Source of the DNA: Clostridia bacterium
GTDB lineage: Bacteria; Bacillota; Clostridia; Lachnospirales; JAOARL01
Assembly: GCA_025210555.1 (NCBI GenBank)
Contig: JAOARL010000038.1
Coordinates: 1-38,168, forward strand
Length of the DNA: 38,168 bases
Direction of reading: 5' to 3'
Shown here: positions 31,098 through 38,168 of the stretch, in pieces
How positions within the stretch are numbered: position 1 is the stretch's first letter
Layout of the letters: each line of letters opens with the position of its first letter
Notes under the pieces: generated by a model
Seen by the model: only the letters and a program-made list of their open reading frames with translations
The model's database searches: none
Told to the model about the DNA's origin: nothing
Translations under genes and position numbers: made by a program

Positions 31098-32690
31098 ATG
31101 ATAGCAGTTAATAATGTCGGATTAAGATTCGGTGAAAAAAAGTTATTTGAAGAAGTTAATATAAAATTTACACAGGGCAATTGTTATGGTGTAATTGGAG
31201 CAAATGGTGCTGGAAAATCAACATTTTTAAAAATATTATCAAGAGAAATCGAACCTAATACAGGTGAAGTAATGATAGATAAAAACATGAGAATGTCAGT
31301 ACTTAAGCAGGATCATTATGAGTATGATGAGTTTCAAGTTTTAGAAACAGTAATAATGGGAAATACTAAGTTATACTCAATTATGAAAGAAAAAGAAGCT
31401 ATATATATGAAAGAAGATTTTTCAGAAGCTGATGGAGAAAAAGCAGCTGAACTTGAAGCTGAATTTGGTGAAATTGGAGGATGGGAAGCTGATTCTGATG
31501 CAGCTATGATACTTCAAGGACTAGGATTCACAGAAGATGTATACTATAAAACTCTTAATGAGTTAAATGGTGATGAGAAAGTAAAAGTATTACTTGCTCA
31601 AGCATTATTTGGTAAGCCTGAAATTCTTATACTGGATGAGCCTACTAACCATTTAGATATAAAAGCAATAAATTGGTTAGAAGAGTTTCTTATAGAATTT
31701 GAAGGAACAGTAATAGTTGTATCGCATGATAGACATTTCTTAAATAAAGTTTGTACGCATATAGCAGATGTTGACTTTGGTAAGATTAAAGTTTGGGTAG
31801 GAAACTATGATTTCTGGTATGAATCAAGTCAATTAGCTCAAAGATTAATGAAAGACCAAAATAAGAAAAAAGAAGAAAAAGTTAAACAACTTCAAGAGTT
31901 CGTTGCAAGATTTAGTGCTAATGCTTCTAAATCAAAGCAAGCAACATCGAGAAAGAAGATGCTAGATAAGATAAGTATAGATGATATGCCTATTTCTTCA
32001 AGAAAATATCCATTTGTTGGATTTAGTCCTGAAAGAGAACTTGGAAAAGATGTATTAGAACTTAAGAGTGTGAATATAAGCCTAGATGGGGCAGAAGTAG
32101 TTAAGAATGCTTCATTTGCAATAGGAAAAGATGATAAGATTGCTATAGTAGGAAATGAGCAAGCTGTATCTGCTATGTTTAAAGCATTGGCTGGTGAGTT
32201 AGAACCTACGAGTGGAGAAATTAAGTGGGGAGTTACTGCTAAAACAACGTATTTCCCTAAAGATAATACTAGTTTCTTTGAAGGAAGCGAATTAAGCATA
32301 ATGGAGTGGCTAGCACAATTCTCAGAAGATCAACATGAATCTTACTTAAGAGGTTTCCTTGGAAGAATGTTATTCTCAAGTGAAGAACCTAAGAAGAAGG
32401 TTAGTGTTTTATCTGGAGGGGAAAAAGTTAGATGTATGTTATCTAAAATGATGCTTAGTAATGGTAATGTATTATTATTAGATCAACCTACAAACCATTT
32501 AGATCTTGAATCTATTACAGCAGTTAATAATGGATTAATTGATTTTAAGAGCAGTATAATATTTGCTTCTCATGATCATCAATTTATACAAACAATTGCA
32601 AATAGAATAATTGAAATTAAAGAAGATGGAACTATAGTAGATAGAAAATCTTCATATGATGAATATTTAGAGTTTAAAGGATTGAATTAA
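31098..32690 (+). CDS. ybiT: ABC-F family ATPase, YbiT-like
   Basis: A soluble twin-NBD protein, 530 residues. ABC-F proteins act on ribosomes, and the overall sequence fits the YbiT group. NBD1 has an intact Walker A (GANGAGKST, 34-42) and Walker B (ILDEPTNHLD, Glu 181), but its signature reads LNGDEK (156-161) instead of SGGE. NBD2 has lost its Walker A (GNEQAVSAM at 352-360, no Lys) and its Walker B catalytic Glu is Gln (LLLDQPTNHLD, Gln 463), while its signature LSGGEK (438-443) is intact. One composite ATP site is therefore complete and the other is dead. The linker (about 245-300) is charged helix. It is a single-gene unit with promoter and terminator. Confidence 0.88.
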   Translation: MIAVNNVGLRFGEKKLFEEVNIKFTQGNCYGVIGANGAGKSTFLKILSREIEPNTGEVMIDKNMRMSVLKQDHYEYDEFQVLETVIMGNTKLYSIMKEKEAIYMKEDFSEADGEKAAELEAEFGEIGGWEADSDAAMILQGLGFTEDVYYKTLNELNGDEKVKVLLAQALFGKPEILILDEPTNHLDIKAINWLEEFLIEFEGTVIVVSHDRHFLNKVCTHIADVDFGKIKVWVGNYDFWYESSQLAQRLMKDQNKKKEEKVKQLQEFVARFSANASKSKQATSRKKMLDKISIDDMPISSRKYPFVGFSPERELGKDVLELKSVNISLDGAEVVKNASFAIGKDDKIAIVGNEQAVSAMFKALAGELEPTSGEIKWGVTAKTTYFPKDNTSFFEGSELSIMEWLAQFSEDQHESYLRGFLGRMLFSSEEPKKKVSVLSGGEKVRCMLSKMMLSNGNVLLLDQPTNHLDLESITAVNNGLIDFKSSIIFASHDHQFIQTIANRIIEIKEDGTIVDRKSSYDEYLEFKGLN

Positions 32691-32718
32691 GTTGCTGTAG
32701 AAAGCAGCTTAATTTTTT
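32687..32718 (+). terminator. Terminator overlapping the ABC-F stop codon
   Basis: TTAAGTTGCT (32687-32696) pairs with AGCAGCTTAA (32703-32712), then TTTTTT. The left arm includes part of the stop codon. Confidence 0.85.
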
Positions 32719-32728
32719 GTTTAAAACA

Positions 32729-32737
32729 TGATATAAT
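32729..32737 (+). promoter_or_regulatory. Extended -10 promoter of the pseudo-HAD/cvfB operon
   Basis: TGATATAAT is an extended -10 about 30 bases before the start codon. No clear -35 is seen. Confidence 0.6.
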
Positions 32738-32766
32738 GTTTAATAGTGTAGAAATGAGGTGTTAAG

Positions 32767-33423
32767 ATGAATATAATAATGGGGTTGTTTGGTGTTTTTC
32801 TAGAAGGACCAGACTCATATGAAGACTTACTGAAAAAACAATATGGATATAAAAAAGAAAATATATTTAAGACAAAAGATTATTATGAACTTGTTAGAGG
32901 AATAATAACTTTTGATGAATATGCAAGCCGTATTGAAGAATATGGAATGACAGATATGTTAAAAGAAGAAATAAAACATAATATGCTTGAAAGATTTAGA
33001 GAAACTGATCATAGATTATTTGACTTAGTTTCTAAACTTAAAGTTAATAACAAAGTTATTTTATATCCTGAGACACCTGTAGAATGGATAGATCAAATTG
33101 AGACAAATACTAAAATTTTAGATTGTTTTGATCTTGTTATTCCAACATATTCGTTTGAAACTCCAAAGGCCTATCATAGAGCATATGATTTTGTGTTAGA
33201 TAGGCTAAATGTAAGACCTGAAGAATGTTTAGTTATAGATAATAAAAGAGTAGCTATTTCAAATTCAAAAAAAACTGGTATTCATAAAGCAATAGAATAT
33301 AGCCATTATGAAGACCTATTGTTTAAACTTGATGATTATAGTGAAGACTTAGGAGTAAGAATAGATAATAATAGTGAAGAAATTAATATTAATTTGGATG
33401 AAGGGAAGGGATTAAATGTATAA
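32767..33423 (+). CDS. HAD-like protein lacking catalytic aspartates (pseudo-HAD)
   Basis: A 218-residue protein whose layout matches HAD IA hydrolases. The N-terminal strand is IIMGLFGVFLEG, where active enzymes have a D-x-D-G motif; neither Asp is present. A helical cap follows. YPETPVEW stands at motif II, the motif III Lys is in FETPKAYHRAYD, and NVRPEECLVIDNKRVAISNS stands at motif IV with DN in place of DD. It is therefore probably not a phosphatase and may bind a phosphorylated ligand or partner. The acidic, Asn-rich C-terminal tail looks disordered. GAGGTG precedes the ATG. It overlaps cvfB by eight bases, so the two are translationally linked. Confidence 0.68.
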   Translation: MNIIMGLFGVFLEGPDSYEDLLKKQYGYKKENIFKTKDYYELVRGIITFDEYASRIEEYGMTDMLKEEIKHNMLERFRETDHRLFDLVSKLKVNNKVILYPETPVEWIDQIETNTKILDCFDLVIPTYSFETPKAYHRAYDFVLDRLNVRPEECLVIDNKRVAISNSKKTGIHKAIEYSHYEDLLFKLDDYSEDLGVRIDNNSEEININLDEGKGLNV

Positions 33424-34222
33424 ATTAGGAGATTATAACGAACTAGAAGTTATAAGTGTAGAAGAAGATGTAATAGTATTTGAAAATACAATTACTATGG
33501 ATAGAAAAGAAGTAAAAGATGAAATTGCTGAGGGAGATGTATTAGAGGTGTTTTTATATTCTAAATATAAAGCAACTCTAAAGGAACCTTTAATTAAGTT
33601 AGATGAAATTTCTTATTTAAAAGTAGTGTCTAAAACTGAAATTGGAGCTTTTTTAGATTGGGGTATGCCAAAAGATTTATTATTACCTTACAGTGAACAA
33701 AAAGGAAATGTTTTTGAAGAAAAGAAATACTTAGTAAGAATGTATATAGATAAAACAGGAAGGCTTTGTGCTAGTAGAAAAATATCAGATGTATTAGAAG
33801 ATGGAGCACCTTATAATGAAGGGGATGAAGTTTCAGGAATAGTCTTTTCAATTGCTGAGGATATAGGAGTTTTTGTTGCAGTTGATAATAAATATAAAGC
33901 GTTAATACCTCAAAGAGAAGTTTATAAAGAGTATGTTATAGGAGAACCAGTTAAAGCTTATGTTATGAGTGTAAAAGAAGATGGAAAACTAGATCTTAAA
34001 ACAAAAAAGGAAAAAATTGTGCAGATGGATGATGACAAAGAAGCTATACTGTATGAACTATATAAAAACAAAGGTTTCTTACCATATAATGATAAAAGTA
34101 GTCCAGATGATATTAAAGATAAGTTTAAGATGAGTAAAGCAGCCTTTAAAAGAGCTATTGGGGGGTTATTTAAAGAGCGTGAAATAGAAATAACACCAGA
34201 AGGTATTAAGGCAGTTAAATAA
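33416..34222 (+). CDS. cvfB: S1-like RNA-binding protein CvfB
   Basis: A 268-residue protein of the CvfB/YitL family: tandem S1-like OB folds and a C-terminal winged helix. Recognisable parts are the SKTEIGAFLDWGMPKDLLLP segment, YLVRMYIDKTGRLCASRKI, the second S1 unit (GDEVSGIVFSIAEDIGVFVA) and MSKAAFKRAIGGLFKEREIE with TPEGIKAV at the end. CvfB is known as a virulence-associated RNA-binding regulator in Staphylococcus. Here it lies in an operon with a pseudouridine synthase. AAGGGAAGGG precedes the ATG inside the upstream gene. Confidence 0.92.
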   Translation: MYKLGDYNELEVISVEEDVIVFENTITMDRKEVKDEIAEGDVLEVFLYSKYKATLKEPLIKLDEISYLKVVSKTEIGAFLDWGMPKDLLLPYSEQKGNVFEEKKYLVRMYIDKTGRLCASRKISDVLEDGAPYNEGDEVSGIVFSIAEDIGVFVAVDNKYKALIPQREVYKEYVIGEPVKAYVMSVKEDGKLDLKTKKEKIVQMDDDKEAILYELYKNKGFLPYNDKSSPDDIKDKFKMSKAAFKRAIGGLFKEREIEITPEGIKAVK

Positions 34223-34926
34223 TGAGAATAGATAAATATTTATCAAGCTTAGGATTAGCTACTAGGAGAGAAATAAAAGAATTAGCTAAAAAGGGTTATA
34301 TAAGCGTTAATAGTGTAGTAGTTAAAGATGCATCCATTCATATAGACGAAAACAGTGATGAAGTTTTTTTGAAAGGTGAAAAGGTAGAATATAAAGAGCA
34401 TATATTCGTGATGCTTAACAAACCGCAAGGATATATAACTGCCACAAAGGATAGTTATAATAAGGAAACAGTTATGGATTTACTGGACAAAAAATATAGT
34501 AAGTTATTTCCTATAGGAAGATTGGATAAAAACACTGAAGGCCTACTAATATTTACTAATAACGGCAAGTTTTCACATGAAGTTTTGTCGCCAAAAAAAC
34601 ATGTTAAGAAGACTTACTATGCACATATAGAGGGAATTGTTACAGAAGAAGATGTATTAGCTTTTAAGGATGGTCAAGAAATAGATGGTGGCTATAAATG
34701 TATGCCTGCTGATCTTAAAATAATTAAAAGCAATGAAATTTCAGAAATAGAAATTACTATAATGGAAGGTAAATATCATCAAATTAAGAGAATGTTTTTT
34801 GCAAGAGGGAAAAAAGTTATTTATCTACAAAGGATTTCAATGGGAAATTTAAATTTGGATGATAAATTAGCATTAGGAGAATATAGAGAATTAACTAGTG
34901 AAGAAGTTAAGAAAATTAAGGAGTGA
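34222..34926 (+). CDS. RsuA/RluB-family rRNA pseudouridine synthase
   Basis: A 234-residue enzyme converting a specific rRNA uridine to pseudouridine. The N-terminal S4 RNA-binding domain (MRIDKYLSSLGLATRREIKE, residues 1-20) is followed by the catalytic domain with MLNKPQGYITA, FPIGRLDKNTEGLLIFTNNG (catalytic Asp in RLD) and EGKYHQIKRMF. These features place it in the RsuA/RluB/E/F group; the exact rRNA site (16S or 23S) cannot be told. The ATG shares a base with the cvfB stop (TAATG). Confidence 0.92.
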   Translation: MRIDKYLSSLGLATRREIKELAKKGYISVNSVVVKDASIHIDENSDEVFLKGEKVEYKEHIFVMLNKPQGYITATKDSYNKETVMDLLDKKYSKLFPIGRLDKNTEGLLIFTNNGKFSHEVLSPKKHVKKTYYAHIEGIVTEEDVLAFKDGQEIDGGYKCMPADLKIIKSNEISEIEITIMEGKYHQIKRMFFARGKKVIYLQRISMGNLNLDDKLALGEYRELTSEEVKKIKE

Positions 34927-34931
34927 AAATA

Positions 34932-35492
34932 ATGAGTAGAGAAGTAGCAATAGGATTATTAGAAGAAAAAGTTACTACACCACACATAATAAAACACTCT
35001 TATGCTGTTGAGGCAGTAATGAGAGCATTAGCTAAAAGATTAGGTGAAAACGAAGATGAATGGGGATTGGCAGGTCTTTTACATGATCTTGATAATGACT
35101 TAGTAGATTGGCAAAGCGATATGAGCCTTCATGGACCTAAGACTATAGAAGTATTAAAAAATAGTAGTTTTGGTAATGAGGAAATGTATAATGCAATATT
35201 GGCTCATAATGCAGCAACAGGAAAAAGTAGAGATACAAAATTTGAAAAGGCCTTATATGCTGCTGATCCAATAACTGGATTTATAACAGCAATAGCACTT
35301 GTTTACCCAGATAAAAAATTAAGTAGTGTAAAAGTAAAATCAATTACAAAAAGAATGAAAGAAACAAGATTTGCAGCTGGAGCAAATAGAGAAGCAATGT
35401 GGTCTATTGAAGAACTAGGAATTGACTTTCCAGATTTTGCTGAACTATCACTAAATGCAATGAGAGAAATATCTGATAAATTAGGATTATAA
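34932..35492 (+). CDS. HD-domain protein (predicted phosphohydrolase)
   Basis: A 186-residue protein of the HDIG/HD superfamily. Metal motifs are HIIKHSYAVEAVM (first His), LLHDLDND (HD) and MSLHGPKTIEVL, then AILAHNAATGK and a last Asp in ALYAADPITGF. The family includes phosphohydrolases acting on nucleotides; the substrate is unknown. AAGGAGTG precedes the ATG at 34932, which I prefer to the in-frame GTG at 34923 that lies in that site. It is the last gene of the operon, ending at a bidirectional terminator. Confidence 0.88.
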   Translation: MSREVAIGLLEEKVTTPHIIKHSYAVEAVMRALAKRLGENEDEWGLAGLLHDLDNDLVDWQSDMSLHGPKTIEVLKNSSFGNEEMYNAILAHNAATGKSRDTKFEKALYAADPITGFITAIALVYPDKKLSSVKVKSITKRMKETRFAAGANREAMWSIEELGIDFPDFAELSLNAMREISDKLGL

Positions 35493-35517
35493 AAAGCACA
35501 TAAATGTGCTTTTTTTA
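35493..35517. terminator. Bidirectional terminator between converging units
   Basis: AGCACAT-AA-ATGTGCT (35495-35510) is followed by seven T on the + strand and preceded by five A, which gives a T run on the - strand. It serves both the HD gene and the membrane gene on the other strand. Confidence 0.88.
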
Positions 35518-35895
35518 GTTTCTTTTTATTAAATAATAGTATATGCCTACTTTTAAAAATGCAGTTAGCATTATTAAAAACATTCCAATATTAAAAATAG
35601 TAAGTGGCAATGTATAAATTTGACTAATGAAAGTCCCTACAAATATAGTTAGAAGTAAAAGTCTTAGAGTAATACTTTCAGCTTTATAAGCTATTGTTAA
35701 AGAGCGTTCATCTTCATAATAACTAGGGTTTTTAAACTCTTTATACATTTTTATGATTAATCCTATTACTACTAATGAGTATCCAAAAATCATGCCCATA
35801 ATATATGAATTTGACCTACCACCTAAAACTGAAATATAAATCATAAATGTTAAAACTAATAGTAAAAATAAACTTTTAATAAAAATTCTTTTCAT
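35515..35895 (-). CDS. Small membrane protein, DUF2178-like
   Basis: A 126-residue protein with four predicted membrane helices (about 6-24, 30-48, 75-92 and 98-120). The cytosolic loop carries YYEDERSLTIAYKAESITL, resembling the DERxxxIxxKA motif of DUF2178 proteins. Such proteins are typically encoded directly after a small XRE regulator, as here: the regulator stops two bases before this start. The function of the family is unknown. GGAGGAAT precedes the ATG on the - strand. Confidence 0.8.
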   Translation of the reverse strand: MKRIFIKSLFLLLVLTFMIYISVLGGRSNSYIMGMIFGYSLVVIGLIIKMYKEFKNPSYYEDERSLTIAYKAESITLRLLLLTIFVGTFISQIYTLPLTIFNIGMFLIMLTAFLKVGIYYYLIKRN

Positions 35896-35897
35896 AA

Positions 35898-36095
35898 TTA
35901 TTCCTCCTCATAAATAAAAATTTCTTCAATACTTTTGTTAAACACATTTGCAATCTTAAAAGCTAAATCTAAAGAAGGGTTGTATTTACCTTTTTCAATA
36001 GATATAATAGTTTGCCTTGAAACTTTCAAGACTTTAGAAAGGGCTTCTTGTGAAAAGTTTAATTCCTTTCTAAGATTGGTTAAATTATTCTTCAT
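35898..36095 (-). CDS. XRE-family transcriptional regulator (short)
   Basis: A 65-residue protein that is almost only a Cro/C1-type helix-turn-helix: LRKELNFSQEALSKVLKVSR, then QTIISIEKGKYNPSLDLAFK, with a short FNKSIEEIF ending. This compact type is common before membrane proteins of the DUF2178 kind and often represses its own operon. Candidate operators are the palindrome at 36172-36188 and the GTTAAGTTAAC-like repeat near 36116-36126. A strong site (AGGAGG) precedes the ATG. Confidence 0.92.
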   Translation of the reverse strand: MKNNLTNLRKELNFSQEALSKVLKVSRQTIISIEKGKYNPSLDLAFKIANVFNKSIEEIFIYEEE

Positions 36096-36136
36096 AATAA
36101 AAACCTCCTGTTTTGTTAAGTTAACTTTACATTGAT

Positions 36137-36165
36137 AGAATACTATTTTTATTCAAAAATGTCAA
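36137..36165 (-). promoter_or_regulatory. Promoter of the XRE operon
   Basis: On the - strand TTGACA (36165-36160), 17 bases, TATTCT (36142-36137). Confidence 0.78.
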
Positions 36166-36171
36166 GCTTGC

Positions 36172-36188
36172 TTTACAAAAATTGTAAA
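36172..36188. promoter_or_regulatory. Palindromic operator candidate between divergent promoters
   Basis: TTTACAA-AAA-TTGTAAA has two perfect 7-base arms. Its right arm contains the -35 of the + strand promoter, and it lies just upstream of the -35 of the XRE promoter. It is well placed for the XRE regulator to act on both. Confidence 0.55.
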
Positions 36189-36210
36189 AGTACTTGAATT
36201 ATAGTATAAT
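36182..36210 (+). promoter_or_regulatory. Promoter of the GDPD gene
   Basis: TTGTAA (36182-36187), 17 bases, TATAAT (36205-36210). Confidence 0.72.
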
Positions 36211-36233
36211 ATTTTTTCAAGGCGAGGGTGATT

Positions 36234-38015
36234 ATGAAATTTTTTAAAGTATTAAAAGAAGCTATAGAAAACACAAGAAATGCGTTATATACAAGCATAA
36301 AATATGAGCTATATTATAAGATGATATTAGCTATTATTTTTTTGCCATTAATAAATAAAACACTTAATAGTTATATTGCTTATAGAAGTAATATTGATGC
36401 ACTTAAAAATCTGGATATGTTTACAGAGTTTTTAACACTATCAGGTTTTGCATGTCTTACTTTTACTATGGTAGTTATGGGGATTGGTATATTTTTAGAA
36501 TTAGGTGGACTTATTATAATTTCTGCTTATGGTTATATGGGCAAAAAAATTAATTTTGAAACAGCATTTATAAATTCTTTTAAGAACTCAAAAAAAGTTC
36601 TTAGTTTTGCTGGTATTCAAATGATTTTTTATTTTATAGTTTTAGCACCATTTTTGGACTATTTTTTTAAAACTAGTTTTGTAAACAGATTACCAGTACC
36701 TGTTTTTGTTGAAGAATTTATATATTCTAATACACCATATTTATTAACCTTTATAATGCTTAATATAATAGGTTTATATTTCTTTATAAGATGGATATTT
36801 GTACTTCACTTCGCAATAATAGAAGATATTAAAATAAAAGATGCTCTTAAAAAAAGTTCAGAATTAGTAAAAGATAGATATAGAAGATTAGTCTTTTTAA
36901 TAGTTAACTTTAATGTTTTAAGTGCAATAATAGTTATTATATTATATTTAGCATACTTTATTATTGGTGCAATCCTTGTTAGTTTTGCTAAAGATAATCA
37001 AGCTTTAATTAATTTGATGTTTGCAACAGTTGATTTAACAAAAACGTTATTTGTAATATTACTTTCATTTATATATATAACTTTACAAGTTAACTTTATA
37101 ACTGTTATATATTTCAAGTTGATGAGTGAAAAGGAATACGAACAAAATGTTAATAGAATACAAATGATAAGAGATGTGAAAAATCCAGTAGAAGCTTTTA
37201 TATTGAACAATAAAAGAAAAGTTTTTCTGTTTATAATTCCTATTTTTATATCAGTAGCAATAATATTTAGTGATAATTTATATACTGATAACAATATTGA
37301 TAATGTTAAGGTAATATCACACAGAGCTCTTATAGAAGGATATAATAAAGAGAATAATTATGAGGGTATAAAAAGATTAGAAGAAAGCGGAATAGGTTAT
37401 GTTGAAATTGATGTAACAGTTAGCAAGGATAATCAATTTGTTCTCTATCATGATCCTACATTAAAGAGATTGGACAATAAAAATGTTCACATAAAAGATT
37501 TGGATTATGAATTTTTAAAGTCATTAGATATAACTTCCTTAGATGATGTTTTTAAGCAACATGATAAAGATTCAAATATAAAATATATATTAGACTTTAA
37601 GTTTGGAATAAAGCATATAGATAAGCTTATAAAAATGGTGGAAAAATATAATTTAAGTGAAAATGTTTTGTTTTGTACAAGCGATGAAAATATAATAAAC
37701 TATCTTGAAGATAAGAACCCAAATTACAAAACAGTAATGGTTCTATATTTCTATGCTGGAGAAATAAAAAATATAAATGCCGATATATTTTCAGTTGAAA
37801 AGACATATTTAACTGATAAGTTAATAAGAAATATACATGAAGTTGGTAAAAAAGTATATGTATGGACATTAAATGAAGATGATGAAATTTTCGATTTTGT
37901 AAATAGAAGGATAGATGGAATTATAACAGATTATCCTAAAACTACAATAACTGCATTAGATGAATTTGCTAAATTGGATAAAGTGGATAAATTATTTCAT
38001 AAAATTTTAGAATAA
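36234..38015 (+). CDS. Glycerophosphodiester phosphodiesterase with N-terminal membrane domain
   Basis: A 593-residue protein. Residues 1-350 hold seven or so hydrophobic helices resembling the GDPD membrane domain of Firmicutes (for example RWIFVLHFAIIEDIKIKDAL, with a KKSSELVKDRY segment). A GDPD barrel (about 355-580) follows: VISHRALIEG with catalytic His-Arg, GYVEIDVTVSKDNQFVLYHD with Glu, Asp and the second His, and ILDFKFG and DGIITDYP near the end. It hydrolyses glycerophosphodiesters, possibly lipid or teichoic-acid products, outside the membrane. Where relatives have HRG and ENT, this has HRA and ENN. The ATG at 36234 follows GAGGGTG closely; a GTG at 36228 is possible. Confidence 0.9.
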   Translation: MKFFKVLKEAIENTRNALYTSIKYELYYKMILAIIFLPLINKTLNSYIAYRSNIDALKNLDMFTEFLTLSGFACLTFTMVVMGIGIFLELGGLIIISAYGYMGKKINFETAFINSFKNSKKVLSFAGIQMIFYFIVLAPFLDYFFKTSFVNRLPVPVFVEEFIYSNTPYLLTFIMLNIIGLYFFIRWIFVLHFAIIEDIKIKDALKKSSELVKDRYRRLVFLIVNFNVLSAIIVIILYLAYFIIGAILVSFAKDNQALINLMFATVDLTKTLFVILLSFIYITLQVNFITVIYFKLMSEKEYEQNVNRIQMIRDVKNPVEAFILNNKRKVFLFIIPIFISVAIIFSDNLYTDNNIDNVKVISHRALIEGYNKENNYEGIKRLEESGIGYVEIDVTVSKDNQFVLYHDPTLKRLDNKNVHIKDLDYEFLKSLDITSLDDVFKQHDKDSNIKYILDFKFGIKHIDKLIKMVEKYNLSENVLFCTSDENIINYLEDKNPNYKTVMVLYFYAGEIKNINADIFSVEKTYLTDKLIRNIHEVGKKVYVWTLNEDDEIFDFVNRRIDGIITDYPKTTITALDEFAKLDKVDKLFHKILE

Positions 38016-38082
38016 GAGGCTAAGCCTGTTAGTGTAAAGAATTATTGGGATTTGATTTTTTAATATAATGAAGTACTATTTT

Positions 38083-38112
38083 AAAAAGATTGGCTTAGGT
38101 CAATCTTTTTTT
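38083..38112 (+). terminator. Intrinsic terminator after the GDPD gene
   Basis: AAAAAGATTG (38083-38092) pairs with CAATCTTTTT (38101-38110), followed by more T. Confidence 0.85.
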
Positions 38113-38123
38113 GTTAACTATAA

Positions 38124-38161
38124 GCAATCGAATATAGAGTGTTATATGTTATATTCATTGC
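38124..38161. repeat. Imperfect inverted repeat at the window edge
   Basis: GCAATCGAATATA (38124-38136) pairs with TATATTCATTGC (38150-38161) with one bulged base, a 12-bp stem and a 13-base loop. There is no T run, so it is not a normal terminator. It could be an operator or leader structure for a gene beyond the edge. No gene is seen between 38016 and 38168. Confidence 0.45.
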
Positions 38162-38168
38162 ACTGCAC

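Noticed and set aside
31892-32299. - strand frame of 135 aa opposite the ABC-F gene
   Set aside because: Antisense shadow of a conserved gene with no ribosome site.
31098-32690. Treating the ABC-F gene as a decaying pseudogene because of its motif losses
   Set aside because: The frame is full length, the linker and one composite ATP site are intact, and the changes are confined to one site.
35935-36135. + strand frame of 66 aa opposite the XRE gene
   Set aside because: It mirrors the clear XRE regulator and lacks a ribosome site.
38042-38112. Possible small RNA from TATAAT at 38064 to the terminator at 38112
   Set aside because: No convincing -35, and the product would be under 45 bases made up mostly of the GDPD terminator.
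1-38168. CRISPR arrays, tRNA or rRNA genes
   Set aside because: No regularly spaced direct repeats and no cloverleaf or rRNA-like sequence were seen on either strand; the only RNA element supported is the T-box.

Overview
The window looks like a low-GC, motile, anaerobic Firmicute of the Clostridia type. The evidence is a very A+T-rich sequence with AGGAGG-type ribosome binding sites, a T-box leader in front of metG, two methyl-accepting chemotaxis proteins, a ferredoxin-type aldo/keto reductase and Firmicute housekeeping genes (cvfB, a DUF47-Pit phosphate pair, a YbiT-type ABC-F protein). The genus cannot be fixed from this sequence. Almost every gene lies on the + strand; only metG and a small XRE/membrane pair are on the - strand.

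Left edge (1-2810): the right end of an IS3/IS150-family insertion sequence abuts the 3' end of metG (- strand). metG is preceded by a Met-specific T-box leader and is divergent from a HAD phosphatase. Region 2808-5032: two tandem paralogous cytosolic proteins with HExxH and NEG zinc-peptidase motifs and no recognised family. Region 5109-10417: a MacA / FtsX permease / lipoprotein / ATPase / TolC-like efflux operon, then a small membrane protein. Region 10420-12336: a TetR regulator and an aldo/keto reductase sharing a near-identical palindromic operator.

Region 12341-13864: GNAT acetyltransferase, pentapeptide-repeat protein and the remnant of a drug/metabolite transporter. Region 13880-21154: three large unrecognised soluble proteins (585, 402 and 801 aa), with a chemoreceptor between the first and second. 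Region 21182-24064: a tightly overlapping five-gene operon (DUF1499, lone GlmU-type acetyltransferase domain, C39-like cysteine peptidase, dual-specificity-type phosphatase, YfcE-type phosphoesterase). Region 24176-26984: a second chemoreceptor and another unrecognised 215-aa protein.

Region 27031-38168: truA, DUF47-Pit phosphate uptake, a SAP-domain PD-(D/E)XK nuclease candidate, an ABC-F ATPase in which one of the two composite ATP sites has decayed, a pseudo-HAD / cvfB / pseudouridine synthase / HD-domain operon, a divergent XRE/DUF2178 pair, and a membrane-fused glycerophosphodiester phosphodiesterase. Transcription units are short and usually end in clear hairpin-plus-T terminators, several overlapping the stop codon.

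The parts most worth a second look are the five-gene operon, the tandem zinc-peptidase-like pair, the large orphan proteins, the TolC-like protein that seems to lack barrel strands, and the asymmetric ABC-F protein. All functions are read from motifs by eye; no database search was possible.
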